The notes: generated by a model not told the origin, from the sequence alone. DNA of 23,818 bases from JALNYB01 sp023230065 (GCA_034006405.1 JAVESW010000006.1:1-23818), one strand, 5' to 3'; positions 1-6,013 are shown, numbered from the stretch's first letter. Numbers and translations: made by a program.

Positions 1-100
1 ATTCCCACGGTGTTTGGTTATGTGCCTCACAGACACTAATACAGTAACCACACTGGAGACAGGCAGTTAGAGCCTTCTGGATACGCGGCATGTTTGTCAT
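1..100 (-). CDS. Partial Fe-S protein, HdrD/GlcF-like (N-terminus only)
   Basis: Only the first 33 codons lie in the window; the gene continues off the left edge. The protein starts MTNMPRIQKALTACLQCGYC and has a C-x2-C-x2-C-x3-C motif (C14, C17, C20, C24), which binds a [4Fe-4S] cluster, followed by NQTPWE. That arrangement fits iron-sulfur subunits of the HdrD/GlcF type, which carry ferredoxin clusters before CCG domains. In methanogens such proteins pass electrons to heterodisulfide or are paired with FAD-linked oxidases. The start ATG at 100 is chosen because GAGGT lies 5 nt upstream; an in-frame ATG four codons earlier overlaps that ribosome binding site. Family assignment rests on a short N-terminus, so the exact role (HdrD proper or an orphan paralogue) is open. 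Confidence 0.65.
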   Translation of the reverse strand, partial: MTNMPRIQKALTACLQCGYCISVCEAHNQTPWE

Positions 101-122
101 GGTATACCTCATTTTTCTGAAA

Positions 123-152
123 AAGGGCTATTTTTCAAGCCCTTATTATAAG
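123..152 (-). promoter_or_regulatory. TATA box with 7-bp inverted repeat upstream of the Fe-S gene
   Basis: On the minus strand a TATA-like ACTTATAATAAG lies at about 142-152, placing transcription start near 121, about 20 nt before the ATG at 100. Directly between TATA and predicted start is a perfect inverted repeat, AAGGGCT at 123-129 and AGCCCTT at 138-144, spacer 8 nt. A protein bound there would block RNA polymerase recruitment, so an operator is plausible; a hairpin at the transcript start is the alternative. Confidence 0.5.
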
Positions 153-440
153 TATACAAGAAAGCAAACGCATATATTAAGGCTTTTAGAATTAGAGATG
201 TGCCACTACACAATTTTTGATATGTTCTTCTAATATGTAGTTAGGTCAGCAAAAATAGAAACTAGTCGATATGTCAGATGAAGAGGAAACAATATGTTCG
301 AATTATGTGTTTCTATCTTAAGCAGATTTTGACTCTAACTGTGATTCGAGGTACAAAGACATTCTGAGACGGATATCTTCTTTGTTATTTTTCAAGCTAG
401 CTTGTTGCGTGGGAAAGGTTCAGATGTATGCACCACATTA

Positions 441-605
441 GGTACAATATAGGTTGTGAATCGGATCGATGGTCGTGAGAATAAGGGACGAATGGCGAGA
501 CTGGCCTAACCGCGGAGAAGAGGATCCCGAAAAGATGGGGCAGAAAACCTAAGGATCCGCACATCGACTGAGAGGCGTACCCTAGTTTACTGAGTTAGAA
601 TTTTG
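441..605 (+). other. GC-rich island in a 600-nt gene-free stretch; candidate structured RNA
   Basis: Between 101 and 705 I find no convincing protein gene. The stretch is AT-rich except for about 460-585. A TATA-like ACAATATA at 444-451 would start plus-strand transcription near 473, at the edge of the island. Possible pairings include GCGGA 512-516 with TCCGC 556-560, AGGGAC 484-489 with GTACCCT 577-583 (one bulge), and TCGATG 466-471 with CATCGA 562-567; the last two cannot coexist without a pseudoknot. A T-rich stretch follows at about 599-604. I do not recognise RNase P RNA, SRP RNA or a known riboswitch. A 27-codon ORF (469-552) also lies here. It could equally be gene debris. Confidence 0.25.
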
Positions 606-694
606 AAAAAGATTACAATTCCTAATCATGCCGTATATAACGCGATAAAGTGATAAGAGCATTGAAAAATAGGATGCAACTCTATTGACTTAAT

Positions 695-725
695 GATAAA
701 TAAAAAGGGAGACAGAAGTCTCCCT
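695..725 (-). terminator. Stem-loop plus T-run terminator of the membrane protein gene
   Basis: On the minus strand an 8-bp perfect stem AGGGAGAC/GTCTCCCT (706-713 with 718-725) closes a 4-nt loop and is followed by TTTTTATTT. It begins 9 nt after the stop codon at 734-736. This is the clearest intrinsic-type terminator in the window. Confidence 0.8.
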
Positions 726-733
726 AAAAAGAT

Positions 734-1174
734 TTAAGGTGATTTTGCAGTTTCTTTGATACACAAAGCTCCGCCTAATAAAATTATCAATGCCGCTATG
801 ATTTGAAGGTATAATCCGTACGATATATATTCAGTGCTATTGTTATCTGCCATCCAAGAATACCAAATGGCACATAGAGCAAGTATTATCACGGAAATTA
901 TACAAATTACAATTGTAACAACCTTATTATTTTTAATGAAGGAAAGTGCGATCGCAACAATTCCCAAAAGTGCTGACATCAAAGGAAGATATTTTTGATA
1001 ATCAGTCAGATCTTTTAATTTTTCATCGGTGATGAAATCGAGACCGCTGAAAGAGATAGTTGTTCCAAACATCGTAATTTTCCAGAATGTTAAGAAAAGT
1101 GCTATTAACGCAATTGCTCCGCCGATTTTTATCATTATTGAGCCTGTTGAATTTTGTGTTATAGAGAAATTCAT
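734..1174 (-). CDS. Small four-helix membrane protein, function unknown
   Basis: This 146-residue protein has four hydrophobic segments, roughly residues 13-33 (GGAIALIALFLTFW), 63-82, 86-108 and 115-137, separated by short polar loops. The first loop (about residues 34-62) is longer and contains ITDEKLKDLTDYQK. There are no catalytic motifs and I do not recognise a family. The start at 1174 (MNFSITQN) is preferred because a palindromic TATA box, TTTTATAAAA at 1232-1241, places transcription start near 1210; the longer reading from a TTG at 1231 would begin inside the promoter. There is no clear ribosome binding site, and a start 13 codons later (MIKIGG) is also possible. It is a single gene closed by a strong terminator. 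Insertion in the cytoplasmic membrane is inferred from hydrophobicity. Confidence 0.6.
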   Translation of the reverse strand: MNFSITQNSTGSIMIKIGGAIALIALFLTFWKITMFGTTISFSGLDFITDEKLKDLTDYQKYLPLMSALLGIVAIALSFIKNNKVVTIVICIISVIILALCAIWYSWMADNNSTEYISYGLYLQIIAALIILLGGALCIKETAKSP

Positions 1175-1231
1175 GCCGTTCGAACGCAGATTCGAAGCTA
1201 TAAATATTGTGGTAACAAGAATTCTCAACAA

Positions 1232-1241
1232 TTTTATAAAA
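1232..1241 (-). promoter_or_regulatory. TATA box of the small membrane protein gene
   Basis: TTTTATAAAA is a perfect palindrome typical of archaeal TATA elements. It predicts transcription start near 1210 and a leader of about 36 nt before the ATG at 1174. Confidence 0.5.
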
Positions 1242-1271
1242 TTTTGATGGCTAGACGGTGTGAAAAATATG

Positions 1272-1345
1272 TGGGCCCAGCCGGATTTGAACCGGCGACC
1301 ACCTGGTTATGAGCCAGGCGCTCTACCTGTCTAAGCTATGAGCCC
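1272..1345 (-). tRNA. tRNA with CAU anticodon (Ile2 or elongator Met)
   Basis: The 74-nt cloverleaf is complete: acceptor GGGCTCA/TGGGCCC with one G-U pair, anticodon stem CCTGG/CCAGG around loop CTCATAA (anticodon CAT), and T-arm with TTCAAAT. Discriminator A is at 1272 and CCA is not encoded. The acceptor stem is not initiator-like. The GGGCxC acceptor and CTCATAACC loop resemble archaeal tRNA-Ile2, in which C34 is modified to agmatidine so that it reads AUA, but elongator Met cannot be excluded by eye. Confidence 0.9.
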
Positions 1346-1421
1346 TTGACCATGGTTAGAATCATAAAAGATAAAAAACTATCGAATGAATTGTAGTAAA
1401 ATTTGGCAAAAATAAAAAGTA

Positions 1422-1497
1422 TGGCGCCGTCGCACGGGCTCGAACCGTGGACCTTGTGATTAACAGTCACACGCTCTACCAACTGAGCTACGACGGC
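1422..1497 (-). tRNA. tRNA-Asn (GTT), CCA encoded
   Basis: The acceptor GCCGTCG/CGACGGC is perfect, the anticodon stem TGTGA/TCACA encloses CTGTTAA (anticodon GTT), the D-arm has GCTCAGTTGGTAGAGC, and the T-loop is TTCGAGC. Discriminator G at 1425 is followed by an encoded CCA at 1422-1424, unlike the other two tRNA genes here. On the minus strand CTTTAATATC at 1525-1534 is a good TATA box about 32 nt before the mature 5' end. A T-rich run (about 1405-1420) follows the gene. Confidence 0.97.
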
Positions 1498-1524
1498 TTC
1501 TGTGAATCAGACGAAAGATTGACA

Positions 1525-1534
1525 GATATTAAAG
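1525..1534 (-). promoter_or_regulatory. TATA box of tRNA-Asn
   Basis: CTTTAATATC on the minus strand predicts transcription start near 1504, seven nt before the mature tRNA 5' end at 1497. Confidence 0.5.
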
Positions 1535-1553
1535 CGTTACGTTAGTTTTAAGC

Positions 1554-1865
1554 TCAATTTGGTATCTCAGACTTCACTTCTTCTATGCGGAAGCTTAATT
1601 CATCTAGATATTTTGATAATTCCTTCATGAATTCATCGTATTTGTCCGAGACCATTGCACCTTCCGGCGTGGCGATGATCAATCCTTCTTGTTCCAATAA
1701 TCTGAGAGAATAACGTACCTTGTGTTTCGGAATGTTTAGGATCTCAGATAGCCGAATTATGCCTATAGGCTGACTAGCCTTAGTGACTTTGAGCATCTTG
1801 ATGTGACGCTCCATAAGATCCATCTCACCTTTTGCTTGACTGAACATCTTTGCCTCTTCGGGCAT
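1554..1865 (-). CDS. Winged-helix transcriptional regulator, 103 aa
   Basis: The protein begins MPEEAKMFSQAKGEMDLMER. Residues about 34-70 form a winged-helix core: a helix with IGIIRLSEILNIPKHKVRYS (helix-turn-helix), then LRLLEQEGLI and a short wing ATPEGAMVSD. A charged amphipathic helix (DEFMKELSKYLDELSFRIEE, about residues 77-96) closes the protein and is a likely dimerisation helix. This is the common archaeal ArsR/MarR-like plan; the ligand and targets are unknown. On the minus strand TTATTTATTC at 1886-1895 has its centre about 25 nt from the ATG, so the mRNA is probably leaderless; no ribosome binding site is seen. The gene lies between tRNA-Asn and the small Cys-rich gene with its own promoter. 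Confidence 0.75.
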   Translation of the reverse strand: MPEEAKMFSQAKGEMDLMERHIKMLKVTKASQPIGIIRLSEILNIPKHKVRYSLRLLEQEGLIIATPEGAMVSDKYDEFMKELSKYLDELSFRIEEVKSEIPN

Positions 1866-1991
1866 GTATGTTGAACAGCGTTTAGAATAAATAATGGTGA
1901 GTACAGAACGAGTTTATTGCCATTTAGAAAATTATTAAAGCAAAAGCTGATTCTGTTCAATAATAGTATTTGGTGATGTGGTGGTAGCGGA

Positions 1992-2159
1992 TCAGCGTCC
2001 GTACCATTTTTGTTTTCCCCATCTGCCGTAGTTGACCCAGAATCCCTGGGTGAATGAGCCACAACAATCCAGAGCCTTTTGTTCAGCTTCCGGACCTTTG
2101 AAACATTTGTAGCAGCTCAGACATTGCCACCTAAGTTCAGGAGCTTTTTCTTTTGCCAT
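1992..2159 (-). CDS. 55-residue Cys/Trp-rich small protein
   Basis: A short ORF begins MAKEKAPELRWQCLSCYKCF and continues with a CC pair (residues 32-33), then an aromatic, basic tail ending in KWYGR. The five cysteines form C-x2-C-x2-C (13, 16, 19) plus CC, and there are four tryptophans. It could bind zinc or a metal cluster. Support: a TATA box (TTTATTTAG on the minus strand, 2181-2190) centred about 26 nt from the ATG; AGGT just upstream of the start; a TGA stop; and protein-like composition. I do not recognise the family. It is divergent from the regulator gene at 2271, with both promoters packed in 110 nt. Confidence 0.6.
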   Translation of the reverse strand: MAKEKAPELRWQCLSCYKCFKGPEAEQKALDCCGSFTQGFWVNYGRWGKQKWYGR

Positions 2160-2180
2160 TACCTGGTGATTGTCGATACT

Positions 2181-2245
2181 CTAAATAAACTTTTAGCACG
2201 TTTTTTCTCTCCATCGGCTGTCTTTGCCCGAAAATCATTATATAG
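2181..2245. promoter_or_regulatory. Divergent TATA boxes between Cys-rich gene and regulator
   Basis: TAAATAAA (2182-2189), read on the minus strand, serves the Cys-rich gene starting at 2159. TTATATAG (2238-2245), on the plus strand, is centred about 30 nt before the ATG at 2271. Both imply leaderless or nearly leaderless transcripts. Confidence 0.5.
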
Positions 2246-2270
2246 TTACCAAGATGTTGGACTATGTCCT

Positions 2271-2771
2271 ATGAATAGGATTAAGGTCATCAATGAGCCG
2301 TCCGAGTTAGTTCCAATGCTCAGATCGGTTGACACTCCCGTAAAAAGAGACGTTTTGAAAGAGGTGACCTTGGAATGGAAGACTGCTGACGACATCGAGA
2401 AAAAATTCGGTCCCGAAGGCAGAGACGCCATTATATTTTTTGAGAAAATGAAACTCGTTGAAACCCGTTGGCTTTCGACGAATGGAAACTACCCCGAAAA
2501 ATCTTACCACACATACTACACTTCTTTCAATATCAATGCACAGTGGCCGGTGTACGAGATCAGTGATGTTCTCGCAGCAGCCATGATGGGGGAGGAAGAG
2601 TACGGTCGCATAGAGGGGAAAATCCTCGAAGAGATTGGAAAGGAGGGGAGATTCTCCGGAGATGTCGCAGAGGCATTAGGTCTGTCTTCTACAATGCTGA
2701 AAAGTCTGGTGCGCAGATCTGTGAAAATGGATTATCGCGGACACAGAATCGAACTTATCAGAGAAGAGTAA
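2271..2771 (+). CDS. Predicted HTH transcriptional regulator upstream of trm56
   Basis: The 166-residue protein begins MNRIKVINEPSELVPMLRSV. An N-terminal winged-helix region (about residues 20-70: TPVKRDVLKEVTLEWKTADD then KMKLVETRW) is followed by a linker with tyrosines and a second helical region near residues 110-160 (EEYGRIEGKILEEIGKEG, SGDVAEALGLSSTMLKSLV) that again looks like a helix-turn-helix. It therefore appears to be a two-HTH archaeal regulator, possibly of the group annotated as 'predicted transcriptional regulator'. I chose the ATG at 2271 because the TATA box TTATATAG ends 25 nt before it; the open frame extends farther upstream to 2079 but would cross the promoter. One base separates its stop from trm56, so they form an operon; targets are unknown. 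Confidence 0.7.
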   Translation: MNRIKVINEPSELVPMLRSVDTPVKRDVLKEVTLEWKTADDIEKKFGPEGRDAIIFFEKMKLVETRWLSTNGNYPEKSYHTYYTSFNINAQWPVYEISDVLAAAMMGEEEYGRIEGKILEEIGKEGRFSGDVAEALGLSSTMLKSLVRRSVKMDYRGHRIELIREE

Positions 2772-2772
2772 G

Positions 2773-3297
2773 ATGGCAGATATATGGATAATGCGTATCG
2801 GACATCGTCCTCAAAGAGATAAACGCGTAACTACCCATGTGGCCTTGTCGTCCAGAGCATTAGGTGCAAAAGGCATCTACGTGGATACTAAAGACGATGT
2901 TCTTGAAGAGAACATAAGAAGCGTTGTTGATAGGTTCGGTGGAGACTACACAATTCATACCGGAGTCAAATGGCAGGATGCCACTAAGGATTTCAATGGA
3001 AAAGTAGTTCATTTGACCATGTATGGTCAGAGGATCGATGAGGCGTTACCTAAGATTCCGAAAGATGAGAATATAATGATCATCATTGGAGCTGAGAAAG
3101 TTCCACCGGAGGTCTATGAGCGTGCAGATTTCAATGTTTCAGTAGGAAATCAACCACATTCTGAAATCGCAGCTTTAGCAATATTCATGGATCGTTTCAC
3201 AGAAGGTAAGGCCCTGTATGCGGATCGTGAAGGCGGAAAAATGACAGTCATACCAAACGAGAGAGGGAAGACCGTTGTCAGCAAGAATTCCGAATGA
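2773..3297 (+). CDS. trm56: tRNA (cytidine(56)-2'-O)-methyltransferase aTrm56
   Basis: The 174-residue product matches the archaeal aTrm56 family throughout: IWIMRIGHRPQRDKRVTTHV at the N-terminus, VKWQDATKDFNGKVVHLTMY in the middle, IIIGAEKVPPEVYERADFNV and SVGNQPHSEIAALAIFMDRF near the C-terminus. aTrm56 is a SPOUT-fold (trefoil-knot) enzyme that uses S-adenosylmethionine to 2'-O-methylate C56 in the T-loop of tRNAs, stabilising the elbow in place of bacterial and eukaryal modifications. The length is usual. The ATG lies 1 nt after the upstream regulator's stop, and the following HD-domain gene overlaps its 3' end by 23 nt, so the three are probably co-transcribed. Confidence 0.93.
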   Translation: MADIWIMRIGHRPQRDKRVTTHVALSSRALGAKGIYVDTKDDVLEENIRSVVDRFGGDYTIHTGVKWQDATKDFNGKVVHLTMYGQRIDEALPKIPKDENIMIIIGAEKVPPEVYERADFNVSVGNQPHSEIAALAIFMDRFTEGKALYADREGGKMTVIPNERGKTVVSKNSE

Positions 3298-3847
3298 TCT
3301 TGAATGTATCGATATCCTTTATGACGCGGGCTGTAAGAAGCGCGTTGTTATTCATTGCTGTACTGTAAGGGCTGTCGCTGAAGAGATGTTAAATGGGATT
3401 AGGAATGCTAACAAAGACCTAGTCATCGCAGGAGCTTTGCTTCACGATATCGGACGTTCTACCGATCATTCCATAATGCATGCAATGGTCGGTGCAGAGA
3501 TAGCAGAAAAGTTGGATCTTTCGCCTATGCTTGTAGAAATCATCAGAAAACATACAGGCGCGGGACTAGATGCTCAGGACGTTAGGGAATTGGGTCTTCC
3601 ACCAGGAGATTACATGCCAAAGACACTCGAGGAGAAGATGGTCGCCCACGCAGACAATCTTGTAAGTGATAACAAGGTTGTTACTCATGATCATTCTGTT
3701 GATAAATTGAGATTTAGGGGCGCAGATCGTGGCGCAGATCGTATAGAGGCGCTTCATTGGGAATTATCGAAACTTTATGGAATGGATCTTGATATCATTT
3801 CGGACATAATCGGCGAATATCCGAAGTTGAAGGGTGTCACTCTTTGA
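3275..3847 (+). CDS. HD-domain phosphohydrolase (TIGR00295-like)
   Basis: The protein starts at a TTG (LSARIPNDLECIDILYDAGC). The HD signature is complete: H27 in VVIHCCTV, H57-D58 in LLHDIG, and D127 in AHADNLVSD, the usual metal ligands. Gly/His-containing HSIMHAMVGAEIAEK and the GLPPGDYMPKTLEEKMVAHA segment match a conserved archaeal HD family (TIGR00295) whose substrate is unknown; HD proteins usually hydrolyse phosphate esters of nucleotides. The TTG start is preferred because family members keep the RIPN...ILYDAGC beginning and GAGAGGGA lies just upstream; no ATG fits. The gene overlaps trm56 by 23 nt at its 5' end and meets the PRC-barrel gene tail to tail with an 11-nt overlap. Confidence 0.85.
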   Translation: MSARIPNDLECIDILYDAGCKKRVVIHCCTVRAVAEEMLNGIRNANKDLVIAGALLHDIGRSTDHSIMHAMVGAEIAEKLDLSPMLVEIIRKHTGAGLDAQDVRELGLPPGDYMPKTLEEKMVAHADNLVSDNKVVTHDHSVDKLRFRGADRGADRIEALHWELSKLYGMDLDIISDIIGEYPKLKGVTL

Positions 3848-4091
3848 CGGGTTTGTTCACTCTTTCAGGGAAAGCATTTAGAATTATTATGTCCCCAACA
3901 CTTTGTACCCATCTCATAGGTATGGCTATAGATACATTATCATCGACAAGTGCAGGGTTCGCTGAATTTACAAAAAGGCTTTCAGCTTTCATTTCAGAGA
4001 TGTTCAAGATGATTTCGTCCACCACGCCGACGAATACACCGTTTGGTGTATAAATCTCGAGACCTTTTAGATTATCGGCTGTTTCAAGCAT
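3837..4091 (-). CDS. PRC-barrel protein, CdpB-like
   Basis: This 84-residue single-domain protein (MLETADNLKGLEIYTPNGVF at the start) is a PRC-barrel: a strand pair with GVFVGVVDEIIL, then a conserved AIPMRWVQSVGDIIILNAF segment ending in PERV. The IPxRWVxxVGDxxxLN signature also occurs in the small euryarchaeal PRC-barrel proteins that include CdpB1/CdpB2 of FtsZ-based haloarchaeal division, which bridge SepF. A role in division is family-based inference only. The start at 4091 is chosen over a TTG seven codons upstream because conserved similarity begins at MLET; a TATA-like TTAAATAAG (4131-4139, minus strand) predicts a start near 4110 and a short leader. The gene is divergent from trxA and overlaps the HD gene tail to tail. 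Confidence 0.75.
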   Translation of the reverse strand: MLETADNLKGLEIYTPNGVFVGVVDEIILNISEMKAESLFVNSANPALVDDNVSIAIPMRWVQSVGDIIILNAFPERVNKPVKE

Positions 4092-4130
4092 GGAAGCACA
4101 TCCGGATTTCAAAGATCCGTTGACTCTAAA

Positions 4131-4179
4131 CTTATTTAACTACATATAATGATATGGTCTTAGAAAGTAGGAAGGGTGA
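4131..4179. promoter_or_regulatory. Divergent promoters of PRC-barrel gene and trxA, with trxA ribosome binding site
   Basis: Minus strand: TTAAATAAG near 4131-4139 for the PRC-barrel gene. Plus strand: CATATAATG near 4143-4151 predicts transcription start about 4172. GGGTGA at 4174-4179 then lies 5 nt before the trxA ATG at 4185, so it is the ribosome binding site; the GTG at 4176 inside it should not be taken as the start. Confidence 0.5.
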
Positions 4180-4184
4180 AAACA

Positions 4185-4496
4185 ATGGTAACAGAACTCA
4201 CAGAAGCCACATTTGATAAATTCATAGAAGAGAACCCCATCGCGATCATCGACTGTTGGGCACCGTGGTGCGGTCCATGCAGAAAAATGGGTCCGATCAT
4301 GGAAGAGGTTGCGGTCGATCTTGCAGGAAAAGCAGGTGTTGCAAAACTCAATGTTGATAACAACGAAGCGGTCTCAGCAAGATTTAGCATTAGAGCTATC
4401 CCCACACTTCTGATATTCAAGAATAAGGTTCTTCTAGAACCTCTCGTAGGACTCAGATCTAAAGCAGAAGTAATAAAATACGTCGAAGATCTTTGA
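4185..4496 (+). CDS. trxA: Thioredoxin
   Basis: The 103-residue protein is a classical single-domain thioredoxin. It has the redox motif WCGPC at residues 28-32 (within DCWAPWCGPCRKMGPIMEE), the conserved lysine/asparagine region VAKLNVDNNE, the cis-proline segment AIPTLLIFKN and a C-terminal GLRSKAEVIKYVEDL helix. It reduces disulfides in cytosolic proteins. One additional cysteine (C24) precedes the active site. The start is fixed by GGGTGA five nt before the ATG. The next gene, encoding a reductase-like flavoprotein, begins one base after the stop, so the pair is very probably an electron-transfer couple. Confidence 0.95.
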   Translation: MVTELTEATFDKFIEENPIAIIDCWAPWCGPCRKMGPIMEEVAVDLAGKAGVAKLNVDNNEAVSARFSIRAIPTLLIFKNKVLLEPLVGLRSKAEVIKYVEDL

Positions 4497-4497
4497 A

Positions 4498-5385
4498 ATG
4501 GAAACTGATATATTGATAATAGGTGCCGGTCCGGCCGGCATCCAGGCAGCCATACACGCTTCCAGGAAGAAAGTGAATACAGTACTGGTGGGAAAGCCAT
4601 CCAACAGTGCTATGATGGAAGCTCACATTGAGAATCTTTTCGGATTGGAAAAGATAGTGAAGGGGGGAGATCTTCTTAACATCGGTGTGGAACAGGTGAA
4701 GAGATTCGGCTGTACAGTGATCTTGCAGAACGTGGTCTCAATGGCAATTGATGGAGATACATTTCATATAATCACAGAATCAGGTGAAAAGATATACTCC
4801 AAAGCAATTATTTTAGCTACAGGAATAGCAAGGGTGAAATTGGGAGTTCCAGGGGAGAAGGAATTTTTCGGTAAGGGTGTAAGCTATTGTGCATCATGTG
4901 ATTGTAATTTCTACAAAGGCATGATAGTAGCGATAATAGGGAGTGAATCCGAGGCAGCAATGTCTGCTGAGCTTATGACAAAGTACGCAAAGAAGGTGTA
5001 TTGGGTTTCTGAAACCATCGATGCGGATAAGGCGTTGGAGACAAAGGCAAGAACTGCCGGCGTAGAGATAATCGAGGCCAAGCTTCTTCAGATCAAAGGC
5101 TCGAAGGCTGTAGAGTCTATTATGATCGATGACGGAAAAGAGATCAAAGTGGACGGAGTATTCATAGAGCTCGGAGGAAAATCATCTGGAGACCTTGCTA
5201 TGGATCTTGATATAACGCCTGATATAGATGATACTATAAAAGTAAACGAGAATTGTGAAACATCTGTAAAAGGTGTATTTGCTTGCGGCGACATAGCTGG
5301 AAAGCCTTGGCAGGTTGCAAAGGCCATAGGTCAGGGGGCTGTAGCAGGTTTGTCTGCGGCTGAATATGTTAAGAGTTTGAAATGA
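4498..5385 (+). CDS. trxB: Thioredoxin-reductase-like flavoprotein with atypical pyridine-nucleotide site
   Basis: The 295-residue protein has the low-Mr thioredoxin reductase plan: FAD Rossmann motif IIGAGPAGIQAA (residues 7-18), IENLFGL, the ILATGI segment, redox cysteines C131 and C134 in SYCASCDCNF, and a C-terminal FAD motif VFACGDIAG. Two features are unusual. The active site is CASC followed by a third cysteine (C136), where most family members have CATCDG. The second nucleotide-binding motif, normally GGGDSA then an Arg-rich HRR, reads GSESEA (148-153) and VYWVSE, so NADPH recognition is probably lost. Methanogens are known to have thioredoxin reductases using F420H2 (DFTR type), and this could be one; NADH or ferredoxin are alternatives. 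It is directly downstream of trxA and overlaps the next gene by 4 nt. Confidence 0.85.
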   Translation: METDILIIGAGPAGIQAAIHASRKKVNTVLVGKPSNSAMMEAHIENLFGLEKIVKGGDLLNIGVEQVKRFGCTVILQNVVSMAIDGDTFHIITESGEKIYSKAIILATGIARVKLGVPGEKEFFGKGVSYCASCDCNFYKGMIVAIIGSESEAAMSAELMTKYAKKVYWVSETIDADKALETKARTAGVEIIEAKLLQIKGSKAVESIMIDDGKEIKVDGVFIELGGKSSGDLAMDLDITPDIDDTIKVNENCETSVKGVFACGDIAGKPWQVAKAIGQGAVAGLSAAEYVKSLK

Positions 5386-5894
5386 CAGTTACAGATCTTA
5401 TCGCAAGCATGCTTAGAGAAGAGGGTGGATTTCAGAAATCCTTCAGAAATATTCTAGATGAAGAGTTAGAATTATCATTAAGCGAATTTTGTCACATCTC
5501 TGGTATCTCCCAGAGTACCATGTATAAAATCCTCGAAGAAAAAAGAGAGCCCAATCTGAGGACAGTACGTCAGATAATCAAGGCTCTCAATACATTGTAC
5601 AGAGTGAATTCAGAAAAATTTGTAGCTGTAATAGCTTCTTCTACATTCATGGAAGCACTTCCTAAGACTATGGAGGTCGAGGGAGTGAAAATCAATATCA
5701 AAGAATATGTCATCGCAACTGTGGAAGATGCAATCATAGCAGCTGTTCGTGCAGAGCGCGACGGAGCTTTAGCTATTGTGTGTGCGCCTATCATTGCACC
5801 TACTGTGGAAAAGATCATTTCAATTCCCGTTTCACCTGTCATGCCTTTGGGAAGCGTATTGAAAGCATTGGAAGTTGTAAAAGGTCTTGTTTGA
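5382..5894 (+). CDS. XRE-type HTH regulator with C-terminal sensor-like domain
   Basis: The 170-residue protein begins MTVTDLIASMLREEGGFQKS. Residues about 29-68 form a Cro/C1-type helix-turn-helix (LSLSEFCHISGISQSTMYKI, then EPNLRTVRQIIKALN). Residues about 78-170 form a compact alpha/beta domain (FVAVIASSTFMEALP, KEYVIATVEDAIIAAVRAER, ALAIVCAPIIAPTVEKIISI), which resembles archaeal regulators with an HTH and a small ligand-binding-like domain; I see a weak likeness to the PrpR-type sensory fold but no ligand residues. Its ATG overlaps the trxB stop (ATGA), so it is the third gene of the thioredoxin operon and may regulate redox genes. A T-rich stretch at 5901-5912 follows. Confidence 0.7.
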   Translation: MTVTDLIASMLREEGGFQKSFRNILDEELELSLSEFCHISGISQSTMYKILEEKREPNLRTVRQIIKALNTLYRVNSEKFVAVIASSTFMEALPKTMEVEGVKINIKEYVIATVEDAIIAAVRAERDGALAIVCAPIIAPTVEKIISIPVSPVMPLGSVLKALEVVKGLV

Positions 5895-5900
5895 GCAAGG

Positions 5901-5912
5901 TTTTGGTTTTTT
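5901..5912 (+). terminator. T-rich terminator after the thioredoxin operon
   Basis: TTTTGGTTTTTT begins 7 nt after the stop of the HTH regulator. Archaeal RNA polymerase terminates at T-runs without a required hairpin. No stem is seen. Confidence 0.45.
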
Positions 5913-5991
5913 ATGAAAATAGAGTCGTTCTCAGCGATTAAAAAAATGACAGAGCCGAATAAATTAAAATACCACCTTAACTCATTCTTGT

Positions 5992-6013
5992 GTATAACAC
6001 GGAGATGTTATAC
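5992..6013 (+). promoter_or_regulatory. Perfect inverted repeat operator upstream of the winged-helix gene
   Basis: GTATAACA (5992-5999) and TGTTATAC (6006-6013) form a perfect 8-bp inverted repeat around CGGAGA. It lies 33-54 nt before the ATG at 6046. A TATA-like AATTAAAATA (5961-5970) would start transcription inside the repeat; the right half, GTTATACT, could itself serve as TATA. Either way the site suits a repressor, most simply the product of the adjacent gene. Confidence 0.5.

Noticed and set aside
469..552. 27-codon ORF (MVVRIRDEWRDWP..) on the plus strand in the GC-rich island
   Set aside because: Short, no ribosome binding site, stop codons close by in frame, and the TATA box would start transcription at or past its ATG.
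4160..4600. 146-codon minus-strand ORF opposite trxA
   Set aside because: Opposite a clear thioredoxin gene and covering its promoter; no family features.
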